Notes under the pieces: generated by a model | The model's database searches: none | What the model saw: only the letters and a program-made list of their open reading frames with translations | Told to the model about the DNA's origin: nothing | Assembly: GCA_944381085.1 (NCBI GenBank) | Contig: CALWJX010000013.1 | Location: 1-51,823, forward strand | Length of the DNA: 51,823 nucleotides | Direction: 5' to 3' | Origin: an uncultured Clostridia bacterium | GTDB lineage: Bacteria > Bacillota > Clostridia > Oscillospirales > CAG-272 | Made by a program: the position numbers and the translations under genes | Shown here: positions 18,939-28,618 of the stretch, piece after piece | Layout of the letters: each line of letters begins with the position of its first letter | Numbering within the stretch: the stretch's first letter is position 1

Positions 18939-20789
18939 TTAAAGCAGCCCGAGAAGCGAAAAGCTGTCTGATAAGAAGCTCTTCAGCTCGTCCGAGGTCA
19001 TGCGCCTTTGCGCGAGCACGGAAAGCTTGTAGATTTCGGACGCCATAAGCTTTGATTTTTCGGGGTCGTCCCTGCCGATTTCGGAAAGTCTGGCTATCAA
19101 AGGAGATTTTGAATTTACAACCAATGTGTACTCGGTAGGAAATTGCCCGTCTCCCACATTCATACCCATGCCGGCGTACATTTTCATCATATCATCCATT
19201 CGGCGCGATTCCTCGGAAAGCGTTATGAGCGCGGGAACCTTTTCGTCTTTCAACGCCTGAAAGCTTACATTGAGATTTTCATTGCCCGAAACCTCGCGGA
19301 AAAGTTTTGTCAGTTCCTCATTTTCCGCCGCGTTCTCATCGCTTTTGAGCATGTCGGCGACATCCGAATCTATTCTCTTGAATTTTACTTTATCGTCAGC
19401 GTTCTCGCACATTCCGATATACTGTGTGTCAAGCTGATGATTAAACAGGGCAATTTTTGAGCCTTGGGATTCAAACATAGATATATACTGCGCCTGAAGC
19501 TCCTTGTCGGTAGCGTAATATACAATGTCTTTATGGGTTTCCTCGCAGTCCTTCAGGTATTCCTCCACCGTCATGAACTTTCCGTCGCAAAGCTCAAGCA
19601 GATAGGACTGCTTCACCCTGTCGTGAAATTTTCGGTCTCTTAAAGAAGCGTATTCGACAAACAGTTTAAGCTCTCTCCAGATCTCCTCATATTTATCCCT
19701 GTCGTTCTGGCACATTGAGCAGAGCTTGTCGGCAACCTTTTTTACGATATGAGACGCGACCTTTTTAATATATGCGTTATCCTGAAGATAGCTTCTTGAT
19801 ACATTGAGGGGAAGTTCGGGGCAGTCAAGCACTCCTTTGAGCATAAGCAGATAATCGGGAATCACATCTTTTATATCGTCCGCGACAAAAACCTGATTGT
19901 AAAACAGCTTGATTTGACCTTCGTAAGACTCATACTCGTTGGTACGCTTGGGGAAATAGAGTATACCCTTGAAATTAAGCGGATAATCCGCGTTTATATG
20001 AATATGAAACAGAGGATCACGGTAATCGCCGAATACTTTTTTATAAAATTCGTTATATTCCTCGTCAGTGCAGTCCGAGGGATTTTTCAGCCAGAGCGGG
20101 GAAGTGTTGTTAATTGGTTTATCGTCTTCCGCTTCTTCTTTTTTGTCTTCCGAGGAATCCTCGTCTTTGAAAAATATGTCTACAGACATAAAGGAGCAGT
20201 ACTTATCGAGTATTTCGCGTATTTTATACTTGTCCAGATACTCGTTTTCTTCTTCGGATATATGCATTATCACATCGGTACCGTGTCCGTCCCGCTCGCA
20301 GCTTTCAATCTCGTATTCTCCCGCTCCGTTGCACGTCCAGTGAACCGCGCTCTCTCCGGTATATGACTTCGTTATTATTTCGACTGTGTCCGAAACCATA
20401 AACGAGGAATAAAATCCGAGTCCGAAATGACCGATTATTCCGTTGTTCTGATTTTGGTCTTCATATTTCTGAATAAAGTCAAGCGCTCCGGACAGCGCAA
20501 TTGAGCAAATGTACTTTTCAAGCTCTTCCTCGGTCATTCCGATGCCGTTATCCGAAACCGTCAGAGTCTTCGCGTCCTTGTCAAGCGTAACCTTGACAGA
20601 ATATTTTTCATCTCCCCCGTCGTACTGACCGAGAGAGGAGAGCCGTTTCAGTTTTGTTATCGCGTCAGTGGCGTTTGACACTATTTCACGGAGAAAAATG
20701 TCCTTTTCCGAATACAGCCACTTTTTAATTATCGGGAATATATGATTTGTCTCTACCGATATTCCGCCTTTTTTTATTTCATTTTCCAT
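18939..20789 (-). CDS. htpG: Molecular chaperone HtpG (Hsp90)
   Basis: ATP-dependent Hsp90 chaperone of 616 residues. The N-terminal GHKL ATPase has LREIVSNATDAITKL (Glu and Asn for hydrolysis and Mg), SDNGIGMTEEEL and GHFGLGFYSSFMV. The middle domain has the conserved LYFPKR and VFVADDIKDVIPDYL, and LNVSRSYLQ carries the catalytic-loop arginine. The C-terminal dimerisation domain is present. AGAGGTG precedes ATG. I looked upstream for a CIRCE element (TTAGCACTC-N9-GAGTGCTAA) and found none, so HrcA control is not indicated. Confidence 0.97.
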   Translation of the reverse strand: MENEIKKGGISVETNHIFPIIKKWLYSEKDIFLREIVSNATDAITKLKRLSSLGQYDGGDEKYSVKVTLDKDAKTLTVSDNGIGMTEEELEKYICSIALSGALDFIQKYEDQNQNNGIIGHFGLGFYSSFMVSDTVEIITKSYTGESAVHWTCNGAGEYEIESCERDGHGTDVIMHISEEENEYLDKYKIREILDKYCSFMSVDIFFKDEDSSEDKKEEAEDDKPINNTSPLWLKNPSDCTDEEYNEFYKKVFGDYRDPLFHIHINADYPLNFKGILYFPKRTNEYESYEGQIKLFYNQVFVADDIKDVIPDYLLMLKGVLDCPELPLNVSRSYLQDNAYIKKVASHIVKKVADKLCSMCQNDRDKYEEIWRELKLFVEYASLRDRKFHDRVKQSYLLELCDGKFMTVEEYLKDCEETHKDIVYYATDKELQAQYISMFESQGSKIALFNHQLDTQYIGMCENADDKVKFKRIDSDVADMLKSDENAAENEELTKLFREVSGNENLNVSFQALKDEKVPALITLSEESRRMDDMMKMYAGMGMNVGDGQFPTEYTLVVNSKSPLIARLSEIGRDDPEKSKLMASEIYKLSVLAQRRMTSDELKSFLSDSFSLLGLL

Positions 20790-20885
20790 AGTAAAAACAC
20801 CTCTTTATTTTTTATATATTACCGTATACGCGGTTTTTCACGATTTAATTTTATTATTGAAAGGCGCTCCGAGAAAGTAACTATG

Positions 20886-23342
20886 TCACTGAAAGTATTG
20901 TACAGCCGATCTTACGGCTTCATCCGTAAGAATTGAAAAGAACGCCGCTTTATACCCGTCTTCGGACAAAAATCCGTCGGAGTATATAATTCCGTTGTTT
21001 TGTACCTTTATCAGAGAATCATAATTGCCGGGCTTTACAAAATAATTGTCAGAACCGACGGAGCAATTATATGAATAATCAATTCCGGAAAAAGGCGAAG
21101 ACAGGTCAGAAGAATAAACGCGCAGATTATCCAAAGTCGATATTTTTCTGTAATCACCGTCAGGAATATTGATTCCGAAAGCTTTCGCGAACGCTTCGCT
21201 CGCCCCGCATCCGTAAGAAATAAGCAGTTTGCCCTGCGATATATATTCATCGGACACATACCTGATTCTCAGGTTGTCCAAAGCGCCCGACACCGAGTCC
21301 CTGTCTCCGCAGAAAACCGTAATGCAGGAACGCCTCATTTCAAGGGATATCAGGTCATAACTATTTCTGTCGCGCGATCCGGAAACAATATTCACGGCAG
21401 CGCCGGAGTATCCAAACATATCCGAAAGTATTTTTTGTTCCCGTGTGTTTCCGTTGAAGCAAACGAGCGCTACCCGTACATTGGGATAATATATTTTAGA
21501 CATTATACCGGTGCTGTTGCCTGTTTTCTTTTCCGGTACAGAATTTTTGTCGGAAACTTCGGAGGCATTAAGCGCGGTGGTTCCGATTTTAATTCCGTCC
21601 ACAGGCTCTTTTGATTCCGCTATTACAGCCAGACGCGGATCAAGTCCGGCATTTGAAAAAACGCCGTCAAATTCAACGGTCAGATTACCGGAACACATCT
21701 GAGAGAGGGTTTCCTTTACATTTTTTCCGGCAACCGTGCGCGCGGAAATAATTTTGCCTTCATTCACAAGACCGGAATATTTATCGTAAAATTTTCTGAG
21801 CCCGTCAAAATCCGGCATACCGTTGTCGTTTATCGGGAAAGTGAGTAAATATATCTCATGTCCGGGCGATACAAATGTGTCGGAGATTTTTTTAAGCGGA
21901 ATCTGAGCCGACGCATATACCGCAATGTTTCCGCCATTGCCGGATTCCGTACCGAAATCCGCTTTGCTTCCGGCGGAAATAACCGACAATTCAGTCTGAA
22001 CCCGGTACAAACCCAGAAAAGCCGCCAGATTTCTGCTCAAAGCTCCGACATCCTTTTTCCCGTCCGATTGAATATCGCAGCTGACGGAAGTATTGCGCCA
22101 ATCGGCTCCCGTGCAAACCAGCTTTGTAACCGAGGAAAGGGAAGCATACATGGCGGACATAAAAGGATTCTGATCCAGACGGCCGACTGAGACGGATGTA
22201 AGAATATCGGAACTTTCAAAACTGTCGTTTGTGTATTCACGAACAAGCAAAGATGCGTGTTTGTCCGGACTTACGTTTGAGGAAACGATACAAGACCTGT
22301 TAGGGTCATCGGTAATATCGCGGTTTACGGTGACGGCATTGACCGAGCGCAGCGCGACAGAGCTCAAAAGCCTCGTCTTGATCGTAGCGGTCACAAGGTC
22401 TTTGTCGATAATTCTGAAACACCCGGTTGAAGTGATCTCTCCCACGGAAAAAACTCTTATCTTCATTCTTTTCGCCGCTTGCGACACATTTGAGATATCC
22501 GACGGTGAAATAATAAAATTCAGCATTCCTTTAAGTGACGCCGCGTAATCGGCATAGCACATACGTGAGGCGTCCGCGGGATATTTTTTTATATTTACGT
22601 CAAATCCCGAGGTATATCTTGAAATTCTTTCGATAATGCCTGTCTTGGAAGTAACTTCGGGATTGCAGACCGTATTGCGGATCAAAGTATCATTCAGAAA
22701 CGCGATGCAGTTTTTCTCATACTCCTCCATACTCTCTCCGTCATGAGGAATTACTATGGCGAGCAGATTGCCGTCAGTTTCCTTTATTCTTTTGAACGGA
22801 ATCGCTTTTCTATATATGCCGAAATACGACACCATGCCGTCGCCGCCGTATGAAGTTATTTTAAAAGAATCATTGTCGGCGGATAATCCTCCGCAAAGTC
22901 TCACAAGATCCGAATTTTCAACCGACGGGGCAAAATTTGCCGAAAACGGAAGTCTTTTGCGGTTTCTGTAAAGATATTCGCTTGCGGTTGCCAAAAATGA
23001 CACAAGATTTACAGGTCTGCTTTGACCGCCGTCCAATTCCTGCCTTCTTTTTATAAAATCGGTATATGTTTCGGCAATATACGGACTGTTTGTGGAGAAG
23101 CTGTCGATTTCGATTTTTTCCGGATAGAAATTTGCGGACGAACAGAGACTGTCAAGTATATACAATTCGTCAAGCGTTATATCCTTTACCTTATCGGCTT
23201 TCATCTGCGAAGCGCAGTATTTAAGTTCCGATACGGACATATAAAGTCCAAGGTCCTCTGCCATAAGACCGAGAGACTCATCGCTCAGATCGGGGAAGTC
23301 TCTGACAATGCCTTTTTTCCGCTCTTTGGTTTTTACAAACAT
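20886..23342 (-). CDS. Degenerate PurL-like protein (AIR-synthase folds plus GATase-like tail)
   Basis: This 818-residue protein follows the plan of large clostridial PurL (about 1250 residues, FGAM synthase fused to glutaminase) but is shortened and has lost catalytic motifs. Residues 17-66 match the PurL linker (LSDESLGLMAEDLGLYMSVSELKYC, then DELYILDSLCSS), where an enzyme would read DTYWSDHCRHT. Residues 492-552 match the second PurL half (SPGHEIYLLTFPINDNGMPDF, then LVNEGKIISARTV). Residues 620-720 are glutaminase-like, but LLISYGCGASEAF replaces GICNGFQ, so the catalytic Cys position is changed. The frame is intact. A good TAGGAGG site lies before ATG. Likely a pseudoenzyme; its role is unknown. 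Confidence 0.6.
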   Translation of the reverse strand: MFVKTKERKKGIVRDFPDLSDESLGLMAEDLGLYMSVSELKYCASQMKADKVKDITLDELYILDSLCSSANFYPEKIEIDSFSTNSPYIAETYTDFIKRRQELDGGQSRPVNLVSFLATASEYLYRNRKRLPFSANFAPSVENSDLVRLCGGLSADNDSFKITSYGGDGMVSYFGIYRKAIPFKRIKETDGNLLAIVIPHDGESMEEYEKNCIAFLNDTLIRNTVCNPEVTSKTGIIERISRYTSGFDVNIKKYPADASRMCYADYAASLKGMLNFIISPSDISNVSQAAKRMKIRVFSVGEITSTGCFRIIDKDLVTATIKTRLLSSVALRSVNAVTVNRDITDDPNRSCIVSSNVSPDKHASLLVREYTNDSFESSDILTSVSVGRLDQNPFMSAMYASLSSVTKLVCTGADWRNTSVSCDIQSDGKKDVGALSRNLAAFLGLYRVQTELSVISAGSKADFGTESGNGGNIAVYASAQIPLKKISDTFVSPGHEIYLLTFPINDNGMPDFDGLRKFYDKYSGLVNEGKIISARTVAGKNVKETLSQMCSGNLTVEFDGVFSNAGLDPRLAVIAESKEPVDGIKIGTTALNASEVSDKNSVPEKKTGNSTGIMSKIYYPNVRVALVCFNGNTREQKILSDMFGYSGAAVNIVSGSRDRNSYDLISLEMRRSCITVFCGDRDSVSGALDNLRIRYVSDEYISQGKLLISYGCGASEAFAKAFGINIPDGDYRKISTLDNLRVYSSDLSSPFSGIDYSYNCSVGSDNYFVKPGNYDSLIKVQNNGIIYSDGFLSEDGYKAAFFSILTDEAVRSAVQYFQ

Positions 23343-23422
23343 CAGCTTACCTGCCTCCTAATAAATTATAAAACGTATGGTTGCGGCATTTACAAACGCC
23401 TGAAATCACAATTAATTCAATA

Positions 23423-23511
23423 ATGTGATAAGCCCGTTATTCAACGCTTTCTGTGAGAGATTATATCTTCCACTGAAAAATCAAGTGGCAAAACATGTTA
23501 ATTTAGTTATA
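23423..23511 (+). repeat. Dispersed intergenic repeat, copy A
   Basis: Shares with copy B the run GTTATTCAACGCTTTCTGTG, then TATCTTCC and AAAAATCAAG, then ATGTTAATTTAGTTATA. It lacks about 30 bases present in the other copies between GGC and ACAT. Its end runs over the stop codon and last codons of mtaB, which is read on the other strand. Confidence 0.65.
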
Positions 23512-24825
23512 TAACAATCCTTCGCAGAATTCACCGTTATGTGAGATTATCCTGACTTTTTTTATCTGTGAGCGCAAATCAAAGTCTGTCCTGACACGGA
23601 TCTCAACAAACTCCGGGGAGTGTCCGTACATATACCCGTCGGAAAAATACTCAAACAGCACATCGGTAACTTTATTGTTTTTTACAAAAGAGTCAAGTAT
23701 TCCGCATCTTATCTGTTTTGCCAGCGCCGACAGTATTCCGACTCTTTCGTGTTTTACATTTTCGGCTATCTGATTATCCATTTCGGCAGCCTTTGTACCT
23801 TCGCGTTTTGAATACGGAAAAACATGTATCATCAGAAACCCCGCCCGGATTGCGAAGTCGCAGGTCTGTCTGAAATCCTCGTCGCTCTCGCCGGGAAATC
23901 CGACTATAATATCGGTGGTAAGCTGAACGTCCGAAAATGCCTCTCTCAGAAGATTTATTGTGTTCATTGCCTGCTCGGAGTTGTATTTTCTTTTCATCAG
24001 CGCGAGTATTCTGTCGCTTCCGCTTTGAAGCGACAGATGAAAATGATGCGCAAGCGACTTGAGAGAGGATATTTTATCAATAAAGTCCGGCTTCAATGCC
24101 GACGGATCCAGCGAGCCGAGTCTTACTCTGCCTATATTTTCAATCCTGTCTATTCCGCACAGCAATTCGGCAAGATTTTCGTCGGGCGACAGGTCCTTGC
24201 CGTACGAAGCGGTTTCTATACCTGTAAGCACGACCTCCCGGCAGCCTCTTTCAGTCAGCCGCCGGGCTTCCTCAATAACATCGTCAAAAGGCTTTGAGCG
24301 AATATGCCCGCGCGCGGAGGGAATGACACAATATGTACATTTTGACTCGCATCCGTCCTGTATTTTTATATACGCGCGTGTCCGGTCAAATTTTTCAATA
24401 CACATTTTCTCAAATCCGGCAGCGGTCAAGTCTTCTGTTGAAATCTCCGCGCTGAAATTTTTGTGTCCCCGGGCGTCCAACTCATGCAGCTTTTTAATAA
24501 CCGAAAGCTTATTTGAAGAACCGCAAATATAGTCAACCCCGGAAATCGCGGCAACAGCGTCCGGATTTGTCTGTGAATAACAGCCGGCAACCAGAATATA
24601 TGCGTCCGGATTTTTTGAAACGGCACGGCGTATCATCTGCCTTGCCTTACGGTCGGATTCCGCGGTTACTGTGCAGGTATTTATAATATAAGCAAAGCAC
24701 TTTTCGTCTTCTTTTGCAATTTCATATCCCGATTTTACAAGACCTTCGGAGATTGCTTCGGATTCATACTGATTTACCTTGCATCCCAATGTGATAACCG
24801 CGACTTTTTTCTTAATATCCGACAT
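23503..24825 (-). CDS. mtaB: tRNA t6A37 methylthiotransferase
   Basis: Radical SAM enzyme that adds a methylthio group to t6A37, giving ms2t6A. The UPF0004 domain holds three cluster cysteines (Cys15 in TLGCKVNQYE, Cys51 in NTCTVT, Cys82 in AGCYSQ). The radical SAM cluster is Cys159, Cys163 and Cys166 (CESKCTYC). A short TRAM domain ends the 440 residues. The N-terminus TLGCKVNQYES is the MtaB rather than MiaB form. Its substrate nucleoside is made by the pathway that includes sua5 in this window. AAAGGAAAC precedes ATG. Its last codons lie within repeat copy A. Confidence 0.94.
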   Translation of the reverse strand: MSDIKKKVAVITLGCKVNQYESEAISEGLVKSGYEIAKEDEKCFAYIINTCTVTAESDRKARQMIRRAVSKNPDAYILVAGCYSQTNPDAVAAISGVDYICGSSNKLSVIKKLHELDARGHKNFSAEISTEDLTAAGFEKMCIEKFDRTRAYIKIQDGCESKCTYCVIPSARGHIRSKPFDDVIEEARRLTERGCREVVLTGIETASYGKDLSPDENLAELLCGIDRIENIGRVRLGSLDPSALKPDFIDKISSLKSLAHHFHLSLQSGSDRILALMKRKYNSEQAMNTINLLREAFSDVQLTTDIIVGFPGESDEDFRQTCDFAIRAGFLMIHVFPYSKREGTKAAEMDNQIAENVKHERVGILSALAKQIRCGILDSFVKNNKVTDVLFEYFSDGYMYGHSPEFVEIRVRTDFDLRSQIKKVRIISHNGEFCEGLLYN

Positions 24826-24985
24826 TTCTGTTTCCTTTTATGACTGATTTTTTGCGATAAAACTAACAATTATACCGTTTCCAATCAAATACGTTCTGAC
24901 ACATAATCAAAAAAGTTTTGTATAGACAAAACCGGTACATAACAAGTATATAAATATCTGAACGTATCTCTTTACGTTCAATAAA

Positions 24986-25090
24986 TGGGGTAAAACCCCG
25001 TCATTCAGCGTTTTCTGCGGGAGAATTTATCTTCCCACCCAAAAATCAAGCGGCGCCCGTCCGAGAGAAGGGAGACATCTTAATTAAAAT
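24986..25090 (+). repeat. Dispersed intergenic repeat, copy B
   Basis: The most complete copy, in the middle of the 451-base gap between the divergent mtaB and upp genes. It opens with a GGGGTAAAACCCC hairpin and continues CGTCATTCAGCGTTTTCTGC, TTATCTTCCC, AAAAATCAAGCGGCGCCCG and GGGAGACATCTTAATT. A separate small hairpin, GAACGTA/TACGTTC, is at 24961-24980. The rest of the gap holds the upp promoter (25193) and a -10-like TATAAT for mtaB on the minus strand (24869-24874). Confidence 0.65.
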
Positions 25091-25192
25091 TCATACAATT
25101 AACGCTGTATACATTTTACCATGATTTTCGTATTTTGTAAAGGGAATTGAGATAAAAATTCTTTTATTTTTGCGAAAATTGCGAAAAAGCAC

Positions 25193-25221
25193 TTGAAAAA
25201 CACACAAAAGGGTAGTATAAT
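25193..25221 (+). promoter_or_regulatory. Promoter for upp
   Basis: TTGAAA (25193-25198) and TATAAT (25216-25221) are 17 bases apart. The transcript would start near 25228, about 50 bases before the upp ATG. Confidence 0.75.
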
Positions 25222-25276
25222 ATAAGCATATTCAAGAAAGAGGCAGAATATCAAAAGCCACAGAAAGGACGGGATT

Positions 25277-25906
25277 ATGAGTCAACTTCACATTGTCGAT
25301 CATCCGCTTATAACACACAAGCTCTCTATTATGAGAAACAAAAAAACAGGTTCCAAGGATTTCAGAGAGCTGCTGAATGAAATTGCCATGCTTATGGGAT
25401 ACGAGCTTACACGCGACCTGCCGCTTGAGGACATAACCATTGAGACTCCCATAACAAAAACCAAAGCAAAAATGGTTTCGGGTAAAAAGCTTGCTATCGT
25501 TCCTATACTTCGAGCGGGTATCGGTATGGTGGACGGACTTCTCAGCTTGGTTCCCGTGGCAAAGGTAGGACATATCGGACTTTACAGAGACCCTCAGACT
25601 CATAAGCCGGTCGAATATTATTGCAAGCTTCCGAATGATATTGAAGACAGAATCGTTATCCTTGTGGACCCTATGCTCGCTACCGGAGGATCCGCGTGCG
25701 ACGCCCTTTCAATGTTAAAAGCAAGAGGATGTAAAAATATCAGATTCATGTGTCTTGTCTCAGCCCCCGAGGGAGTGGAAAAAGTTCAGGCGGAGCATCC
25801 CGACGTTGATATTTACACGGCGGCGCTTGACGATTGTCTGGATGAACGCGCTTATATAGTGCCCGGACTCGGAGACGCCGGAGACAGAATTTTCGGTACC
25901 CTGTAA
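25277..25906 (+). CDS. upp: Uracil phosphoribosyltransferase
   Basis: Salvages uracil to UMP with PRPP. The 209 residues are the standard length. The PRPP loop is [11 protein letters not shown] (130-140). The uracil-binding C-terminus reads [16 protein letters not shown], and [15 protein letters not shown] near 75-89 is diagnostic. AGAAAGGA precedes ATG. It has its own promoter, and the pseudouridine synthase gene follows after 18 bases. Confidence 0.97.
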   Translation: MSQLHIVDHPLITHKLSIMRNKKTGSKDFRELLNEIAMLMGYELTRDLPLEDITIETPITKTKAKMVSGKKLAIVPILRAGIGMVDGLLSLVPVAKVGHIGLYRDPQTHKPVEYYCKLPNDIEDRIVILVDPMLATGGSACDALSMLKARGCKNIRFMCLVSAPEGVEKVQAEHPDVDIYTAALDDCLDERAYIVPGLGDAGDRIFGTL

Positions 25907-25924
25907 GGTACATAATATTGCTCC

Positions 25925-26929
25925 ATGCATACCATAATCATTAAAAAAAACGACGCGGGACAAAGGCTTGACAAATTCCTTTCAAAGGCAGTTTGCGGAC
26001 TTCCTGCGTCGCTTATGTATAAATATATCCGTACAAAAAAAATCAAGGTAAACAATAAGAGAGCCGCACAGAATTATATGCTTTGCGAGGGGGATGAAAT
26101 TCGGCTATACATCAGAGACGAGTTTTTTTCCTCACCCGAAAAGGACGTCTCAGCGCTTGCGCGTATTGTGCCTAAAACAGAAGTTATATACGAGGATGAA
26201 AACATCATTCTGTGCGACAAGCGTCCGGGAGTGCTTGTGCATGAGGATAAAAGCGCTTCCGACAACACGCTGATAATGCATATACAGTCATATTTGTATA
26301 AAAATGGAGAATACGACCCGTTTGACGAACAGTCTTTTGCTCCCGCATTATGCAACAGGATCGACAGAAATACCGGGGGAATAGTCATTGCGGCAAAAAA
26401 CGCACAGGCACTGCGTGAAATGAATGAAAAAATCAAAAACGACCAAATAAGAAAATTCTACATTTGCGCGGTGCATGGTACTTTTTCCGAAAAGAGCAAG
26501 ACTCTTACCGGATATTTAAAAAAAGACGAGAAAAACAACACAGTCAGCATTTCGGACAGCGCGAAAAAGGGCTACAAAACTATTATTACAAAGTACAGAG
26601 TATTATCCGAAAACAAAAACCGCTCTCTGCTTGAGGTAGAGCTTATAACCGGCAGAACACATCAGATAAGAGCGCATCTGTCGCATATCGGTCATCCGCT
26701 GCTCGGAGACGGAAAATACGGAATAAACCGGGCTGACAGGGAAAAGGGATATAAATATCAGGCGCTGTACTCATACAGACTTATTTTTGATTTTGACAAA
26801 GACGACGGGATTCTGGGTTATCTGAGCGGCAGGCAGGTAAGTATACCGCCGGAGAAAATCTGGTTTGTAAATGATTTTCCCGGCGCGGCTGAAAGGATTG
26901 CGGATATAATTAAAACGTCTGAAAATTAA
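25925..26929 (+). CDS. RluA family pseudouridine synthase
   Basis: Isomerises uridine to pseudouridine in RNA, most likely 23S rRNA. It has an N-terminal S4 domain (QRLDKFLSKA, then SLMYKYIRTKKIKVNN) and the catalytic domain with Asp147 in NRIDRNTGG, followed by EVELITGRTHQIRAHLSHIGHPLLGD. Family members usually have HRLDRxTSG, so His is Asn and Ser is Gly here while the catalytic Asp is kept. The S4-bearing form suggests an RluC/RluD-type target, but the site is not predictable by eye. The ribosome binding site is weak (AAGG, 15 bases away), so it may depend on coupling with upp. Confidence 0.9.
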   Translation: MHTIIIKKNDAGQRLDKFLSKAVCGLPASLMYKYIRTKKIKVNNKRAAQNYMLCEGDEIRLYIRDEFFSSPEKDVSALARIVPKTEVIYEDENIILCDKRPGVLVHEDKSASDNTLIMHIQSYLYKNGEYDPFDEQSFAPALCNRIDRNTGGIVIAAKNAQALREMNEKIKNDQIRKFYICAVHGTFSEKSKTLTGYLKKDEKNNTVSISDSAKKGYKTIITKYRVLSENKNRSLLEVELITGRTHQIRAHLSHIGHPLLGDGKYGINRADREKGYKYQALYSYRLIFDFDKDDGILGYLSGRQVSIPPEKIWFVNDFPGAAERIADIIKTSEN

Positions 26930-26950
26930 TCGTATTATCGGAGGGTTGCA

Positions 26951-28594
26951 TTGAATATCTGTATTTACGATAAAATAATAAAATTTCGTTTTTTGCTTCT
27001 GGCAGTCGGCGGGATTCTTACGTCTTTGACACTGATTTTTCCGACAGTGGGCTTTTTGGAATGGATAACACTGATACCCGCGGCGTTTGTGCTTCTGGTC
27101 GCGTCCGACAGAAAAGAATTAAAAATACGGAAATTCTACGGTTACGGATTTGTTTTTTTCATGTGCTACTACCTTGTGATCTACCATTGGTTCTTTTATA
27201 TGTATCCTATGGATTTCACGGGAATGTCAAGGGGCGCCTCCGCCGTTGTAGTCGCCGTGGCATGGCTGGGGCTTTCCGCGTTTCAGGCGGTTTGGAGCGC
27301 GCTTGTTTTTCCCTTGTACGCAGGGCTGTCACGCACCTCGCTCTTCCGGAAGCTGCCGGTACTGAAACCTTTTGCCGCGGCGTGTATCTGGACCGCGTTT
27401 GAATGGAGTCAGACGATAGGCTGGTGGGGAGTACCGTGGGGAAGACTTTGTCTGGGGCAGAGCAGCTACACCTTCATGCTGCAGAGCGCGTCGCTTTTCG
27501 GCTCGTATTTTATAACATTCTTGCTTTTGATCGTAAATTTTTCCATTGCCTACATGTTGCTTTACAATAAACTTCTCAAAACCCTGTCGGCAGTATGCGC
27601 CGGACTGCTGGTCTTCAATATTGCGACAGGTATCGTAAGTGAAGCTGTAATGGAGAATAATAACGGAGACAAGATAACCGCCGCGGCGATACAGGGGAAT
27701 ATATCGTCGCACGACAAATGGAGCGACGACAGCTACCGAAGAAGTCTTGAGGTATACGAAAAATATACGCTTGAAGCGGCGGAAAAAGGAGCAGACCTTG
27801 TGGTCTGGCCCGAAACGGCGCTGCCGTACAATATTTTCTCATATGACTATATGGTGGAGTATGTGAGCAACCTTGCCAAAGAGGCTAATGTTACCATTTT
27901 GATCTCCGCGTTTACCGAGGAAGAGGGAGCGGACTATACCGACAACGACGACGACGGTCTGTATAACTCGATAATAGAAGTAAAGCCCGACGGCACCTTC
28001 GGAGAGGTTATTTATTCAAAACGTCACCTTGTGCCTTTCGGGGAGTTTGTCCCGATGCGCAGTCTGGTAATGACGCTCATACCCCCTCTGGCAAACATCG
28101 GAATGCTCGAAGAGGATCTGCTTGCCGGGCAGGGAAGCAACATAATGGATACCGAAGTCGGCAAGATAGGCTGCGGGGTATGTTTCGATTCAATTTACGA
28201 GCAGGTGACACGTGAAGCCGTAAACGACGGGGCAGAGCTTATCTGTATATCCACAAACGACTCCTGGTTCTGGGATTCCGCGGCGGTTTATATGCACAAT
28301 TCGCAGTCAAAGCTCAGAGCAATTGAAACCGGAAGGTATCTGGTGAGAGCCGCGAATACCGGCGTATCTTCAATAATATCTCCCACCGGTGAGATACTGC
28401 AGGAGCTCGGCGCGCTGAAAGAAGGTTATATCATGGACGATGTTTATATCAGAAACAACGTCACTTTATACTCTGTCATAGGCAATCTGTTTGTCTATCT
28501 TTGTATAGCCTTTGCGGCGGGAGGAGCGGTCTGCTCGGCTGTGATCCACTTTAAAGAAAACAAAAAAATAAAACAGCAGGGACAAAAAGATTAA
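26951..28594 (+). CDS. lnt: Apolipoprotein N-acyltransferase
   Basis: Adds the third acyl chain to the N-terminal cysteine of lipoproteins. About eight membrane helices fill residues 10-230 and a last one lies near 512-535. Between them is the nitrilase domain with the triad Glu288 (VVWPETALPYN), Lys357 (YSKRHLVPFGEFVP) and Cys411 (GCGVCFDSIYE). All three are present, so it should be active. It starts at TTG, 6 bases after GGAGGG. Canonical Lnt is uncommon in monoderm Firmicutes. PstS in this window is a possible substrate. Confidence 0.9.
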   Translation: MNICIYDKIIKFRFLLLAVGGILTSLTLIFPTVGFLEWITLIPAAFVLLVASDRKELKIRKFYGYGFVFFMCYYLVIYHWFFYMYPMDFTGMSRGASAVVVAVAWLGLSAFQAVWSALVFPLYAGLSRTSLFRKLPVLKPFAAACIWTAFEWSQTIGWWGVPWGRLCLGQSSYTFMLQSASLFGSYFITFLLLIVNFSIAYMLLYNKLLKTLSAVCAGLLVFNIATGIVSEAVMENNNGDKITAAAIQGNISSHDKWSDDSYRRSLEVYEKYTLEAAEKGADLVVWPETALPYNIFSYDYMVEYVSNLAKEANVTILISAFTEEEGADYTDNDDDGLYNSIIEVKPDGTFGEVIYSKRHLVPFGEFVPMRSLVMTLIPPLANIGMLEEDLLAGQGSNIMDTEVGKIGCGVCFDSIYEQVTREAVNDGAELICISTNDSWFWDSAAVYMHNSQSKLRAIETGRYLVRAANTGVSSIISPTGEILQELGALKEGYIMDDVYIRNNVTLYSVIGNLFVYLCIAFAAGGAVCSAVIHFKENKKIKQQGQKD

Positions 28595-28618
28595 AAAGAC
28601 TAAACAGATTAAATAATG

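Noticed and set aside
20790..20885. CIRCE element expected before htpG
   Set aside because: Only a short palindrome (CCGCGTATACGG region) is present; there is no TTAGCACTC inverted repeat.
20886..23342. The PurL-like gene as a decaying pseudogene
   Set aside because: There is no frameshift or internal stop over 818 codons, and the ribosome site is strong, so loss of catalytic motifs is not simple decay.
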